A DNA stretch of 22,556 bases from Clostridia bacterium (lineage in GTDB: Bacteria; Bacillota_A; Clostridia; Lachnospirales; Cellulosilyticaceae): NCBI GenBank assembly GCA_029239935.1, contig JARBTY010000025.1, positions 1 through 22,556 on the forward strand. Direction: 5' to 3'. Every line of letters begins with the position of its first letter. Within the stretch, counting starts at the first letter, position 1. The notes below the pieces were generated by a model. It saw nothing but the letters and a program-made list of their open reading frames with translations, did no database searches and had not been told where the DNA came from. The position numbers and the translations under genes were made by a program. Below are positions 1-8,934 of the stretch, piece after piece.

Positions 1-12
1 ATTGATAGACAT
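1..12 (-). CDS. Start of an unidentified gene downstream of yceG (possibly telA)
   Basis: On the minus strand an ATG at 12-10 is preceded by AAAGGAG at 26-20, and four codons (M-S-I-N) run off the window edge. The ribosome site lies inside the end of the yceG-like gene, so the two are almost certainly translated from one transcript. In Bacillus subtilis yceG is followed by the TelA-type gene yceH, so a TelA-family toxic-anion-resistance protein is a reasonable guess from gene order only. Four residues cannot identify it. Confidence 0.4.
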
Positions 13-14
13 AA

Positions 15-1556
15 TCATACTCCTTTACTAAAAAGTTTATTAAAAAGAGAAGTTTTTTTGGGTACAGATTTTAACGGAAGATCGTAAGCAAATTCATCAA
101 GTTTAATAGAGGTAATAAACTTATCACACAAAGTCATTTCAATATTATTGGCACCGTTAGGAGACAATATGATAATATCAAGACCAATTTTGTGTAATAA
201 AGCAAGTAAAAGACTGTCATCTACGCTAAAAACATCCCGGGAATTAAGATAAAAAATGACTTTTGGAATGTGAGATGTAAAGTCATAGGAGTCAATGAGG
301 TTAAGCAGACTGTCCTCTGCAGTAAAAATAGCAGCCATGAGTTTAATCCGTTCTTTATTGGTGATAGGAAAATTAAAGAATGAATGGTTGCCAGGGGAAA
401 GCGTTTCTTCGATTTTATTTAAAATAAAAGACTGCAGCTCAGTTCTAAAGGTAAGCATTTTCTTATATAGGATATGCTCTTTTAAGGTATCGGCCTTAAT
501 CGTGCCGTCAGACATCAAACAAAAGGCTAAGGAATAGAGATCTTTTTGGTTATAATGCAGACTGCTAAGGTGTGGTTTTTCAAAAAAGAGTGATCGTTTA
601 GCCTGTTTAAGCTTGTCCACCAAGTCATAATAGTCATTAATATTGTGGTAGACGCCTGAAATCTTATTTAAAAAAACAGGAGTGTAGACATCTTGAGCAC
701 TGACTCTAAAACCAGGCCTAAGGCGAGCAGGCTCGTCCCAATAAGTTAAAGTATCCTCTATAATAGCATCCAGCAACAGTGGCTTGGTAAAGCCTTGGGC
801 AAATTGCCAAGGTCTGTAAATGCCGCTATCCTGATAAAGGGTTTCATCTAGCTGATTGGAGGCTTGTTTGGCATAGGTAGTTACCTTGTCAATGACAACT
901 CCTTTTTGAACCCGCATCTCAAAGCTTAGGAGATCACCAGCTTCCCCTAGAGTAACCAAATCACACAAGTTGTTTTTATCAATGCGCTCTAAAGTCTTAT
1001 CGTGGGAAGGATTAAAATAAACGACATCAAATCCAATGAGTGCCAGCAACATCAAAAAATAACCTTCATGAGGTTTAAGGTGTCCATAAAATAAGCACTT
1101 AGGTACTTCACTGTCAGACATATTGGTGGTCTCTAAATAAGTATTAACCCAAATCAATAGCTTAGCAATAAAATTATTTTGGATGGTTTGATTGTTGAAT
1201 TTTTCATTTTGAGAGGCTAAAGTTACAACGGTGTCTAGAGCTGTTTTGACAGCATGGTTAAGAGTCGCTGAATCAGTCAGGTTGATCTCTTCATTGACAA
1301 AGTTGCCGACAGTCATAGATGTTAACTCAGATAAGATACTGCTGATGAGATCGCGGTCGTTAGGTTTTGGAATAGATTCGGTAAATAAAAGACTTTGATA
1401 AGCAGTGTTTTTAAATTTATGATTGATCAACGCCAACAAGTCATTATAAGACTGTTCTTCTGCAATACCCACTATATTACAAAAATAATTGCCGGTGCGT
1501 ATATGAGAGGATTTAAATAAATCTTCGAAAATGTGAGCGGAGCGTATTATTCCCAT
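15..1556 (-). CDS. yceG: YceG-like protein of the Ter-associated biosynthetic module
   Basis: A 513-residue soluble protein without signal peptide or membrane segments. Overall length, the N-terminal segment around 'GIIRSAHIFEDLF', and position opposite terD genes fit the YceG family (Pfam 'putative component of biosynthetic module'), found beside terD, telA and CitE/PRTase/HAD genes in Firmicutes. Its biochemical activity is not established. The start ATG at 1556 has GGGAGGTG a few bases upstream. A further gene begins 3 bases after its stop. It diverges from the ATPase-terD operon, sharing a 496-base control region. The family assignment is from recognition of sequence flavour plus context, not from a catalytic motif I can point to. 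Confidence 0.75.
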   Translation of the reverse strand: MGIIRSAHIFEDLFKSSHIRTGNYFCNIVGIAEEQSYNDLLALINHKFKNTAYQSLLFTESIPKPNDRDLISSILSELTSMTVGNFVNEEINLTDSATLNHAVKTALDTVVTLASQNEKFNNQTIQNNFIAKLLIWVNTYLETTNMSDSEVPKCLFYGHLKPHEGYFLMLLALIGFDVVYFNPSHDKTLERIDKNNLCDLVTLGEAGDLLSFEMRVQKGVVIDKVTTYAKQASNQLDETLYQDSGIYRPWQFAQGFTKPLLLDAIIEDTLTYWDEPARLRPGFRVSAQDVYTPVFLNKISGVYHNINDYYDLVDKLKQAKRSLFFEKPHLSSLHYNQKDLYSLAFCLMSDGTIKADTLKEHILYKKMLTFRTELQSFILNKIEETLSPGNHSFFNFPITNKERIKLMAAIFTAEDSLLNLIDSYDFTSHIPKVIFYLNSRDVFSVDDSLLLALLHKIGLDIIILSPNGANNIEMTLCDKFITSIKLDEFAYDLPLKSVPKKTSLFNKLFSKGV

Positions 1557-1646
1557 ACAAACACCTCCCTTTCTAACACTTAAGGATAAAAATACCTATT
1601 CGACGGTAGCTATCATACCAAAGTACAGAATAATACAATTGTTTAT

Positions 1647-1655
1647 AGTATAACA
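1647..1655 (-). promoter_or_regulatory. Candidate extended -10 promoter for yceG
   Basis: Read on the minus strand, TGTTATACT fits an extended -10 (TGn followed by TATACT) about 90 bases upstream of the yceG start. No good -35 lies at the right distance, so activity would rest on the extended -10 or on an activator. Confidence 0.35.
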
Positions 1656-1715
1656 TTTAACAGTATGAAAATACATAAATATTTTTGTAAGCAGGAGCTT
1701 CATAAAGAGTGTAGG

Positions 1716-1744
1716 TTGACAATAATAGCTTTTTTTTATAATAT
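1716..1744 (+). promoter_or_regulatory. Sigma-A promoter for the ATPase-ter operon
   Basis: TTGACA (1716-1721), a 17-base spacer and TAATAT (1739-1744) form a near-consensus vegetative promoter. Transcription would start near 1751, giving a long leader of about 300 nt before the ATPase. A near-consensus promoter followed by a hairpin hints at control after initiation. Confidence 0.65.
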
Positions 1745-1886
1745 GGTAATAGATTAAACTATAATAAAAAATTTTGAATTATTCAAATAACTTTCTGCGA
1801 GAGAATTAAGGATAAAGGATAGAGGTGTACTCGTCATTGGCAATAACTAACAGGGTAGATAAAAGTGTGCAGCACCTAAAGGCATT

Positions 1887-1926
1887 ATAGCCCTAAATAG
1901 CTTTAGATCAAGCTGTTTAGGGCTAT
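1887..1926 (+). terminator. Leader hairpin, possible attenuator upstream of the ATPase
   Basis: A 17-base arm (1887-1903) pairs with 1910-1926 through 16 Watson-Crick pairs and one G-U, with a 6-base loop. It is followed by CTATCTTTT, a short and imperfect U-tract. It lies between the promoter and the ATPase start, where a full terminator would block the operon, so it may be an attenuator or a processing/stability hairpin. No known riboswitch consensus was recognised just upstream. Confidence 0.45.
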
Positions 1927-2052
1927 CTATCTTTTGGAAACGGATAGAAACTGGAAATGAAAACAAATAAAAATTCACACAAAGTATATATAAAAATGTT
2001 AAGATACAAGAGTAATAGATAGTATAAAAAGAATTGGAGTGAGACTGGGGAT

Positions 2053-4755
2053 ATGAACAACTTTGGATTAAGCGATGAAGAGGTAAAATTATCAAAAGAT
2101 AAATACGGCGATAACCGACTGACAGAAGTAGAGTCAGAAGGCTTTTGGGATAAACTGAAAGATAATTTCGGGGATCCTATGATTAAGATTTTATGTGTGG
2201 CACTGCTCATCAATGTGGTATTTGCCTTTTTGGGACAGGCCCATTGGTATGAATCAGCAGGTATTGCCCTAGCGGTTATTTTAGCTACTTTTGTTTCAAC
2301 ATTTTCAGAGTATAGAAATGAAAATGCCTTCCAAAAGCTTCAGGATGAAGCCTCAAAAATAAAATGTAAAGTCTATAGAAATGGTGAAATTGTAGAAATT
2401 CCTACAGATGACATCGTGGTAGGGGACTGTATTTTACTACAGTCAGGAGATAAAATTCCAGCAGATGGTGTCCTGCTTAGCGGACAGCTGAAGGTAGACC
2501 AATCCGTTATTAACGGTGAGGCAAAAGAAGCACTAAAAAAAGTAATGCCTAAAGACTATACGGATGAAAAAGAAGCAATGGATTTTTTAAATGAATATAA
2601 AGTGTTCCGCGGAACAGTTGTTTGTGCAGGAAATGCAGTAATGTGTGCAGCCACTGTTGGAGACAAAACCATCTATGGACAAATCGCCAGTGAATTGCAA
2701 GGTGATGAAGACAGAGATTCTCCATTAAAGCTTAAGTTAGGCAAGCTGGCAGGAGATATAAGTAAGTTTGGATACATTGGAGGTATAGCTATTGCAGTAG
2801 CGCTGCTCTTCCAACGTATAGTGATACAAAATCAGTTTGATATCGTGCAGATAGCAGCTTATTGCTCAAATTGGATGACAGTTATCAATGATATTGTTCA
2901 GGCGGTTATTTTGGCGGTTATCATAATCGTTATGGCTGTTCCAGAAGGCCTGCCACTTATGATAGCGATTGTTTCAGCACTGAATATGAGCAAGATGCTT
3001 AAAGACAATGTACTCGTACGTAAGATTGCCGGCATAGAGACGGCCGGAAGTCTTAATATTCTCTTTAGTGACAAAACAGGGACCATCACAAAAGGTCAGT
3101 TGGAAGCCGTTGTTTTTGTAAACGGAGAAGGGCAAGAATACAAAAAGTATACAGAGGTTAAAGGCCAGCTTGGCGAACTTTTATCCCTTAGCATACACCA
3201 CAATACAGATGCAGTTTTAACAGGAGAAGGGAAAAACCTCAAAGTTATAGGGGGAAATGCAACAGAAAGAGCCATCCTTGGCTTTGCAGCAGGAGTCAAT
3301 AATACGTCTCATGTAACCTCTGTTAATGCCATCCCTTTCAACAGTGAAAACAAGTATTCAGCAGCCCATGTTCATGGCGATTATCATTTGACGCTTATAA
3401 AAGGCGCACCTGAACGCATTCTTGAAAAGTGTCAGTTTTATTATAATGAAAAAGGTGAAAGGGTACCTTTTGCAGGAAGTGATGCTGTAGAGCAAAAAAT
3501 CAACTATCTTGCAAGTCGTGCCATAAGGGTCTTAGCACTGGCGACCTGTGAAGATGAACTCGGAGAAGAGGCTCTTCCAGAAGGAAACTGGACATTAGTT
3601 GGGGTAATCGGCATACGGGATGAAGTAAGGCCAGAATCTGTAACAGCTATTGCGGAAGTACAAAATGCTGGCGTACAAGTGGTTATGATTACAGGAGACA
3701 GAAAAGATACTGCGGTTGCTATTGCCACGGAAGCAGGGCTTTTAAAAGAAAAAACAGATATTGTTTTGACATCAGATGAATTATTAGAGCTCTCAGATCA
3801 GGAAATAAAAGATAAGCTTAAAAATATCAGAGTAGTAGCAAGGGCACTGCCTAATGATAAGAGCAGATTAGTTAGAATAGCACAGGAATGCAACCTCGTT
3901 GTAGGTATGACAGGAGATGGTGTTAATGACTCCCCAGCACTGAAAAAAGCTGATGTTGGATTTGCCATGGGAGGCGGAACAGAGGTAGCCAAAGAAGCAA
4001 GTGATATCGTTATTATGGATGATAATTTTAGTTCGATTGATAAAGCCATTCTTTATGGCAGAACCATTTTCAACAGTATTAGAAAATTTATTATCTTCCA
4101 GTTGACGATCAATGTTGCGGCGGTATTAGTTTCATTTGTATCACCGCTTCTAGGTATGGAAAATCCGTTGTCTATTACACAGATTTTATGGATAAACTTA
4201 GTTATGGATACACTGGCAGCACTGGCTTTTGGAGGAGAACCGGCACTTCAAAGATTCATGCAGGAAAAACCAAAAAGCAGAGATGAAAATATTGTTAATG
4301 GATCGATGTGGAGTTCTATTTTAACTGGAAGTATATGGGTCTTTATATTAAGTATGGTCATGTTAGTATCACCAGCGGCAGCAAGTGTTTTCCGTCAAAG
4401 TGATTCCAATATTTATGTGCTTACAGGCTATTTTACCTTCTTTATATTTGCAGCAGTATTTAATGCCTTTAATGCAAGAACCAACAAAATTAATTTATTT
4501 GACAATATAGGAAGAAACAAAGGTTTTATACAAATCATCTTACTCATAAGTGTTATTCAAATCCTCATGACCTATTTAGGCGGAGTCATCCTAAGAGGAT
4601 ACGGACTTACCTTTTCAGAGTGGGCGCTAGTATTAGTATTTGCAATAACGATTATTCCAATTGACTTAATGAGAAAATTAGTAGTCAGAACTTTTGTGAG
4701 AAGTCGTGCAAAAGAAGAAACACAGATTTATTCAAATGAATCTTTACAAGAATAA
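2053..4755 (+). CDS. P-type Ca2+-transporting ATPase, PMCA-like (type II)
   Basis: A 900-residue membrane pump expected to move Ca2+ out of the cytoplasm using ATP. Visible motifs, in order: actuator loop N-G-E at 154-156; the M4 motif PEGLP at 297-301; phosphorylation site DKTGT with D340; the nucleotide-binding KGAPER segment; TGDRKDT; the hinge TGDGVND at 620-626; and M6 residues N715 and D719 in NLVMDTLAA. PEGLPL and the M6 sequence resemble plasma-membrane-type Ca2+ pumps. Hydrophobic segments lie near 55-95, 235-315 and 675-880, giving the usual ten-helix layout. It is full length. The ATG at 2053 follows GGAGTGAG. It heads the operon, with terD starting 36 bases after its stop. Ca2+ specificity is inferred from the M4/M6 residues; Mn2+ is possible too. 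Confidence 0.93.
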   Translation: MNNFGLSDEEVKLSKDKYGDNRLTEVESEGFWDKLKDNFGDPMIKILCVALLINVVFAFLGQAHWYESAGIALAVILATFVSTFSEYRNENAFQKLQDEASKIKCKVYRNGEIVEIPTDDIVVGDCILLQSGDKIPADGVLLSGQLKVDQSVINGEAKEALKKVMPKDYTDEKEAMDFLNEYKVFRGTVVCAGNAVMCAATVGDKTIYGQIASELQGDEDRDSPLKLKLGKLAGDISKFGYIGGIAIAVALLFQRIVIQNQFDIVQIAAYCSNWMTVINDIVQAVILAVIIIVMAVPEGLPLMIAIVSALNMSKMLKDNVLVRKIAGIETAGSLNILFSDKTGTITKGQLEAVVFVNGEGQEYKKYTEVKGQLGELLSLSIHHNTDAVLTGEGKNLKVIGGNATERAILGFAAGVNNTSHVTSVNAIPFNSENKYSAAHVHGDYHLTLIKGAPERILEKCQFYYNEKGERVPFAGSDAVEQKINYLASRAIRVLALATCEDELGEEALPEGNWTLVGVIGIRDEVRPESVTAIAEVQNAGVQVVMITGDRKDTAVAIATEAGLLKEKTDIVLTSDELLELSDQEIKDKLKNIRVVARALPNDKSRLVRIAQECNLVVGMTGDGVNDSPALKKADVGFAMGGGTEVAKEASDIVIMDDNFSSIDKAILYGRTIFNSIRKFIIFQLTINVAAVLVSFVSPLLGMENPLSITQILWINLVMDTLAALAFGGEPALQRFMQEKPKSRDENIVNGSMWSSILTGSIWVFILSMVMLVSPAAASVFRQSDSNIYVLTGYFTFFIFAAVFNAFNARTNKINLFDNIGRNKGFIQIILLISVIQILMTYLGGVILRGYGLTFSEWALVLVFAITIIPIDLMRKLVVRTFVRSRAKEETQIYSNESLQE

Positions 4756-4791
4756 TTCCAAATAAAAAATAAATTTAAAGGAGTGTTGAAA

Positions 4792-5373
4792 ATGGCAATT
4801 AGTTTACAAAAAGGACAAAAAGTGGATTTGACAAAAGGAAAACCAGGCATGACAAAGTTAGTAGTAGGGCTGGGCTGGGATACCAATAAATATGACGGCG
4901 GGTTTGATTTTGACCTTGATAGTGCCGTATTTATGCTTACAGATAGTGGTAAAGTCGGCAGCGACAAAGATTTTGTTTTTTATGGCAACCCAAAGCATAA
5001 CAGTGACTCTGTCGTGCATATGGGAGACAACTTAACCGGTGCAGGTGATGGGGATGATGAGCAGATTAAGATTGATTTATCCAAGGTGCCAGCCAATATT
5101 CAAAAAATTGCGTTCACAGTAACCATTCATGAAGCAGAAGCAAGAAGACAAAATTTTGGACAAATATCCAATGCGTATATTCATATTATGGATGAAAGTA
5201 AAAATGAAGAATTGATACGTTATGATTTAGGGGAGGATTTCTCTATTGAAACAGCTATTATTGTAGCAGAACTCTATAGGCATAACGGCGAGTGGAAGTT
5301 TAATGCCATAGGAAGCGGTTTTGGCGGCGGATTAGCAGCATTATGTGCCAATTTTGGTATAGATGTAGCTTAA
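4792..5373 (+). CDS. terD: TerD-family calcium-binding stress protein (copy 1)
   Basis: A 193-residue single-domain TerD protein. Family signatures are the N-terminal [24 protein letters not shown], the acidic DFDLDSAVF strand, and [14 protein letters not shown] starting near residue 78, whose aspartates bind Ca2+ in characterised TerD proteins. The conserved E-A-R-R-Q-N-F-G helix and the C-terminal W-K-F-N-A-I-G are present. A GTG at 4783 is also in frame, but it overlaps the ribosome site AAAGGAG (4777-4783), so the ATG at 4792 is the start. TerD proteins act in tellurite, phage, colicin and envelope-type stress resistance by an unclear mechanism; this one probably acts with its two downstream paralogues. 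Confidence 0.95.
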   Translation: MAISLQKGQKVDLTKGKPGMTKLVVGLGWDTNKYDGGFDFDLDSAVFMLTDSGKVGSDKDFVFYGNPKHNSDSVVHMGDNLTGAGDGDDEQIKIDLSKVPANIQKIAFTVTIHEAEARRQNFGQISNAYIHIMDESKNEELIRYDLGEDFSIETAIIVAELYRHNGEWKFNAIGSGFGGGLAALCANFGIDVA

Positions 5374-5417
5374 AGATATTAAATGACAAAGAAAAATGAT
5401 AAATAGGAGGAACTGAC

Positions 5418-6026
5418 ATGTCAGTAAATTTACAAAAGGGACAAAAAGTTGATTTGACTAAAGGAAACAGTAAGCTTAGACGTGTAATGATTGGTCTAGG
5501 TTGGGATGAAAGTACTAAACCCTCAGGAGGGGGGCTTGCAGGTTTATTCGGCGGGGGGAAAAAGCAAAGTGTTGATTGTGACGCCTCAGCTTTTCTTTGC
5601 GGAGCAGGCGGAAAGCTCAAAGATAAAGGAGATATCATTTATTTCGGAAATTTACAGCATACTAGCCGCTGTGTAAAACATATGGGTGACAATTTAACAG
5701 GAGCTGGTGAAGGGGACGATGAGCAAATCTGGGTAGACATCCTTGATATGCCGGAAAAATATGAAAAAATAGTTTTTGTTGTTAATATCTATCAGGCCAG
5801 AGAGCGCAAACAGCATTTCGGTATGATTAAAAATGCATTTATAAGAGTAGTTGATGCAGATACCAACCAAGAGTTATATAAATACAATCTATCAGAGAAT
5901 TATGAAAACATGACAGCTATGATTTTTGGAGAAGTTTATCGCCATGGCGGTGACTGGAAATTTAATGCTATAGGTCAGGCAACTACGGATAATGGTATAG
6001 GTGAAGTAGCCAACAGGCTAGCTTAG
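5418..6026 (+). CDS. terD: Divergent TerD-family protein with glycine-rich insertion (copy 2)
   Basis: A 202-residue TerD paralogue starting at an ATG behind AGGAGG. It keeps [21 protein letters not shown] and [14 protein letters not shown] (about 90-103), so the main Ca2+ loop is intact. It differs from its neighbours in two ways: a glycine/lysine-rich insertion of about 15 residues near 35-50 (GGGLAGLFGGGKK), and a first acidic strand reading VDCDASAF instead of DFDLDSAV. The helix before the second half reads A-R-E-R-K-Q-H-F-G. Multi-copy ter loci often contain one such divergent member, so this is probably a functionally distinct subunit rather than a recent duplicate. Confidence 0.93.
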   Translation: MSVNLQKGQKVDLTKGNSKLRRVMIGLGWDESTKPSGGGLAGLFGGGKKQSVDCDASAFLCGAGGKLKDKGDIIYFGNLQHTSRCVKHMGDNLTGAGEGDDEQIWVDILDMPEKYEKIVFVVNIYQARERKQHFGMIKNAFIRVVDADTNQELYKYNLSENYENMTAMIFGEVYRHGGDWKFNAIGQATTDNGIGEVANRLA

Positions 6027-6055
6027 ATAGCGTATAAAATGAGGGGGTATTTGTT

Positions 6056-6640
6056 ATGGGAGTAAACTTATCAAAAGGCCAGAGAGTGAGTCTGGATAAA
6101 TCACTTTCAAGAGCCCTTATAGGGCTTGGCTGGGACACCAATAAATATGATGGCGGTTATGATTTTGACCTGGATGCAGCAGCCTTTATGCTTGGCGAAA
6201 ATGGAAAGGTCTTAAATGATGAAGATTTCGTTTTTTACAATAATCTAGATGGCAGAAAAGGTGCGGTTGTCCACACAGGAGATAACCTGACGGGAGAAGG
6301 AGATGGGGATGATGAGATCATCCTGATTAACTTTACGAAGATTCCCCAGGAAGTCAAAAAGATTGCCATAACAGTAACGATTAATGATGCAGCCTCTCGC
6401 AGGCAAAACTTTGGGCAGGTTTCAAATGCTTATGTAAGAGTGGCAAAAATGGCAAGTGAAACGGATACTAGAGGTGAAGAAGTTATAAAGTTCGATTTGG
6501 TTGAAGAATTTTCAGTGGAAACGGCACTTGTGGTATGTGAGATTTACAGAAACGGAAATGATTGGAAGTTTAATGCTGTTGCAGCGGGCTATCAAGGCGG
6601 ACTGGAAGCCTTATGCCGTAGTTATGGTGTCAATGTATAG
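6056..6640 (+). CDS. terD: TerD-family calcium-binding stress protein (copy 3)
   Basis: A 194-residue TerD protein, closest in layout to copy 1. It carries [21 protein letters not shown] and [13 protein letters not shown], and ends W-K-F-N-A-V-A. The N-terminal KVDLTK of the other two copies is altered to RVSLDKS. A GAGGGGG ribosome site precedes the ATG. It lies 29 bases after copy 2. About 70 bases separate it from the most likely start of the CitE-like gene. The three copies share the calcium loop but differ elsewhere, which fits old paralogues and possibly a hetero-oligomer. Confidence 0.94.
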   Translation: MGVNLSKGQRVSLDKSLSRALIGLGWDTNKYDGGYDFDLDAAAFMLGENGKVLNDEDFVFYNNLDGRKGAVVHTGDNLTGEGDGDDEIILINFTKIPQEVKKIAITVTINDAASRRQNFGQVSNAYVRVAKMASETDTRGEEVIKFDLVEEFSVETALVVCEIYRNGNDWKFNAVAAGYQGGLEALCRSYGVNV

Positions 6641-6712
6641 GGATATAAAAAGCATTTGAAATACAAGAGGGGTCTGCTGATTCAAATAAATGGAGAGAGT
6701 GATAGAGAATAC

Positions 6713-7759
6713 ATGATAGCTATTCATACAAAAAACAGAGAACAGCTAGGAAATGAAGTAGATAAAGAATATTTGCAGTATAAGGTTGGGCCTCTTTTAT
6801 ACACACCTGCTCTCCATAAGACTATTGCTGAGGATATTTGCAGTAGAAAGCATGATGGTTTAAAATCAATTGCATTGTGTTTGGAGGATGCCATAGGTGA
6901 CAGCAGTGTTGAAATGGCAGAAGATCAGGTCATTAGGACAATTATAAAACTGAATGAAGCCGTTTCAACTGGAGACATCAGCAGGCATGAGATGCCACTT
7001 GTTTTTATCAGAATAAGAACGCCCGAGCAGATGGAGAAATTATACCCAAGGCTGCAGGATGCCTGCTCTGTAGTTACGGGATTTATCTTGCCTAAGTTTG
7101 ATTTGTCCAATGTAGAGAGCTATAAAGCCATAATAGAGAAAATGAATAGCACAAGAAGCAGCAGCAAGCTGTATATTATGCCTATATTAGAGAGTACAAG
7201 CATTATAGATATTGAAACAAGAAGCAGTACACTAACAAAACTCAAAGCGAGCCTTGAAAGCATTAAGCCCTATGTTCTTAATATCAGAGTAGGCGGCAAT
7301 GATTTTTGTAATAAATTTGGCCTAAGGAGAAACTGGCATCAAACCATTCATGACATAACAGTCGTAAAAAATGCTTTAGCAGATATCATGAATGTCTTTG
7401 GACGAGATTACATTGTCTCTGCCCCTGTCTGGGAATACTTTGATAACAAAGCAAACGATGAATGGTCCAAGGGGTTAAAGAGAGAAATAGAACTTGATCA
7501 GCTTAATGGTTTTATCGGTAAAACAGCGATTCATCCATCACAGCTGCCTGTCATATTAGAAAGTATGAAGGTTGACTATGCAGACTATAGAGATGCAGAC
7601 AGTGTCTTAAATTGGGAAAACCATCAGTTAGGTGTGGCCAAAAGTGAAGGTGGTACTAGAATGAATGAAGCGAAGGTACATACTAATTGGGCCAAAAAAA
7701 TACTGATACTTGCTGAAATCTACGGCATAAAAGATGACGAAGGAAGCTATGGAAAATAG
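6713..7759 (+). CDS. CitE-like HpcH/HpaI-family aldolase/lyase of the Ter biosynthetic module
   Basis: A TIM-barrel C-C lyase of the citrate-lyase-beta/HpcH class, about 348 residues from the ATG at 6713. Recognisable pieces are VGPLLYTPALHKTI, ALCLEDAIGD (acidic metal-binding strand), RIRTPEQM, FILPKFD, the R-V-G-G-N-D-F segment and GKTAIHPSQ near the C-terminus, all typical of CitE-type enzymes binding an acyl/keto-acid with Mg2+. Such genes recur in Ter loci with the PRTase, PELOTA and HAD genes. The substrate is unknown. The start is uncertain: an in-frame TTG at 6656 would add 19 residues, but it has only a weak upstream site and the extra residues do not look conserved. Confidence 0.85.
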   Translation: MIAIHTKNREQLGNEVDKEYLQYKVGPLLYTPALHKTIAEDICSRKHDGLKSIALCLEDAIGDSSVEMAEDQVIRTIIKLNEAVSTGDISRHEMPLVFIRIRTPEQMEKLYPRLQDACSVVTGFILPKFDLSNVESYKAIIEKMNSTRSSSKLYIMPILESTSIIDIETRSSTLTKLKASLESIKPYVLNIRVGGNDFCNKFGLRRNWHQTIHDITVVKNALADIMNVFGRDYIVSAPVWEYFDNKANDEWSKGLKREIELDQLNGFIGKTAIHPSQLPVILESMKVDYADYRDADSVLNWENHQLGVAKSEGGTRMNEAKVHTNWAKKILILAEIYGIKDDEGSYGK

Positions 7760-7782
7760 GGAAATAGCAGAGGACTAAGACA

Positions 7783-8934
7783 ATGGATATAATAGAAAAC
7801 AAAACTAGTTTTGTAGAAAAAGAAGTACTTATGCTTGCTGGAAGAGAAAACAATTCTAGGAGAAGTTATGTGGTTGTCAACCGCCTGCAGGCAAAACATG
7901 TGCCCGTTTCACCGGAAAAGACGGTACAGCTCTTTAATCAGCTGGGAGAACTGATTAAAGAGGCTTATCCAAATGAAACCATATTGATGATTGGTTTTGC
8001 AGAAACAGCAACCGCTATTGGCGCCTATGTTGCAGAAGTATTGGGCGGACAGAGCTACTATCTGCATACGACTAGAGAAGAAATTAAAGAGGTTCAAAAA
8101 CTCGTGGAGTTTTGCGAGGAACATAGTCATGCAACAGAGCAGATATTATACTGCAAAAATTGGCCTCAAATAAAAGAGCAGATCGATCGGATTGTGTTTG
8201 TGGAGGATGAAGTGACCACTGGCAAAACGATACTGAATTTTGTTAAAGCACTAAAAGATGATGGGCTTATTGACAGCTCCATGAAGTTAGCTGTAGCCTC
8301 TGTTGTAAACGGCATGGATGAAACAAGTATAGAGCGTTTTAGAAGCCAAGGCATTGAATGGCATTATCTTTTAAAACTGAGGACAGAGCACATTGAAGAG
8401 CAGCTTTTGAAAATAGATCAGGCTGAAGTAGATGAGGTATATGATGAGTGGGATCTACCTACTTTTGAAATCAAAAAGATTTCAGGGAAAACTAATCCTC
8501 GTGTCGGTGTACCTGTCACGGCTTATGTAGAGAAATGTGACCTGCTAGCAGACCAAATCATTCAAGCTATTGGAAAGCCTCATCTAGCTGGGAAAAAAGT
8601 ATTGGTCATGGGAACCGAAGAATTTATGTATCCGGCCATAAAGGCAGCAGAAAAAATGCTTAAAGAATGTGAAGTGCACAGCATCAGAACCCATTCCACT
8701 ACAAGAAGTCCGATACTACCCTTTGACCACAAGGACTACCCTCTGAAAAGCAGATATGCGCTGACAAGCTTTTATAGTGATACAAGACAAACTTATATCT
8801 ATAATTTGGCACAATACGACTATGCCGTTATTTTGACCGATGCTAACGAGAGCACCTCAGGATTTGGTGAACTATGTAAAGCTTTGGCTCATAAGGGCTG
8901 TGACACTATTATGCTGATAAAGTGGGTGGAATAG
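7783..8934 (+). CDS. Phosphoribosyltransferase with C-terminal TRSP domain
   Basis: A 383-residue cytosolic protein with two parts. Residues about 25-215 are an orotate-type phosphoribosyltransferase (PRTase_2); the PRPP-binding loop VEDEVTTGKT sits at 140-149. Residues about 240-383 are the TRSP domain, named for the T-R-S-P motif seen here at 307-310, after 'KVLVMGTEEFMYPA'. Ter-linked proteins of this type are proposed to build a nucleoside-like metabolite by joining a base to ribose phosphate. It starts 23 bases after the CitE-like gene behind AGAGGA. Its stop codon directly abuts the next start, implying translational coupling. Confidence 0.9.
   Translation: MDIIENKTSFVEKEVLMLAGRENNSRRSYVVVNRLQAKHVPVSPEKTVQLFNQLGELIKEAYPNETILMIGFAETATAIGAYVAEVLGGQSYYLHTTREEIKEVQKLVEFCEEHSHATEQILYCKNWPQIKEQIDRIVFVEDEVTTGKTILNFVKALKDDGLIDSSMKLAVASVVNGMDETSIERFRSQGIEWHYLLKLRTEHIEEQLLKIDQAEVDEVYDEWDLPTFEIKKISGKTNPRVGVPVTAYVEKCDLLADQIIQAIGKPHLAGKKVLVMGTEEFMYPAIKAAEKMLKECEVHSIRTHSTTRSPILPFDHKDYPLKSRYALTSFYSDTRQTYIYNLAQYDYAVILTDANESTSGFGELCKALAHKGCDTIMLIKWVE

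Larger units (their letters stand above)
1557..2052. other. Divergent control region between yceG and the ATPase-ter operon
   Basis: These 496 bases hold no convincing gene; small open frames here are low-complexity and lack ribosome sites. The region contains a minus-strand extended -10 (1647-1655), a plus-strand sigma-A promoter (1716-1744), and a leader of about 300 nt. The leader has a possible enclosing pair AGGTGT (1823-1828) with GCACCT (1872-1877), then a strong hairpin (1887-1926), then about 125 unstructured A/T-rich bases. The ATPase ribosome site is GGAGTGAG at 2036-2043. Confidence 0.7.

Noticed and set aside
1800..1930. yybP-ykoY (Mn2+) riboswitch before the P-type ATPase
   Set aside because: The conserved GGGGAGUAG-type and ACGGUGC-type segments are absent; only generic hairpins are visible.
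1923..2213. Short minus-strand reading frames over the ATPase leader and start
   Set aside because: They overlap the promoter-leader and the real ATPase start, have no ribosome site, and encode low-complexity Ser/Leu/Tyr-rich peptides.
5300..5638. Minus-strand frame of 112 codons across the terD1-terD2 junction
   Set aside because: Antisense to two solid TerD genes, Pro/Ser-rich by mirroring of Gly codons, and without a ribosome site.
4792..6640. Recent tandem duplication of the terD genes
   Set aside because: The three proteins share family motifs but differ widely elsewhere, and the spacers are unrelated, so they are old paralogues and not a recent repeat.
6656..6712. TTG start at 6656 for the CitE-like gene
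   Set aside because: The added 19 residues look unconserved and the upstream ribosome site is poor; the ATG at 6713 is preferred, though this is not certain.
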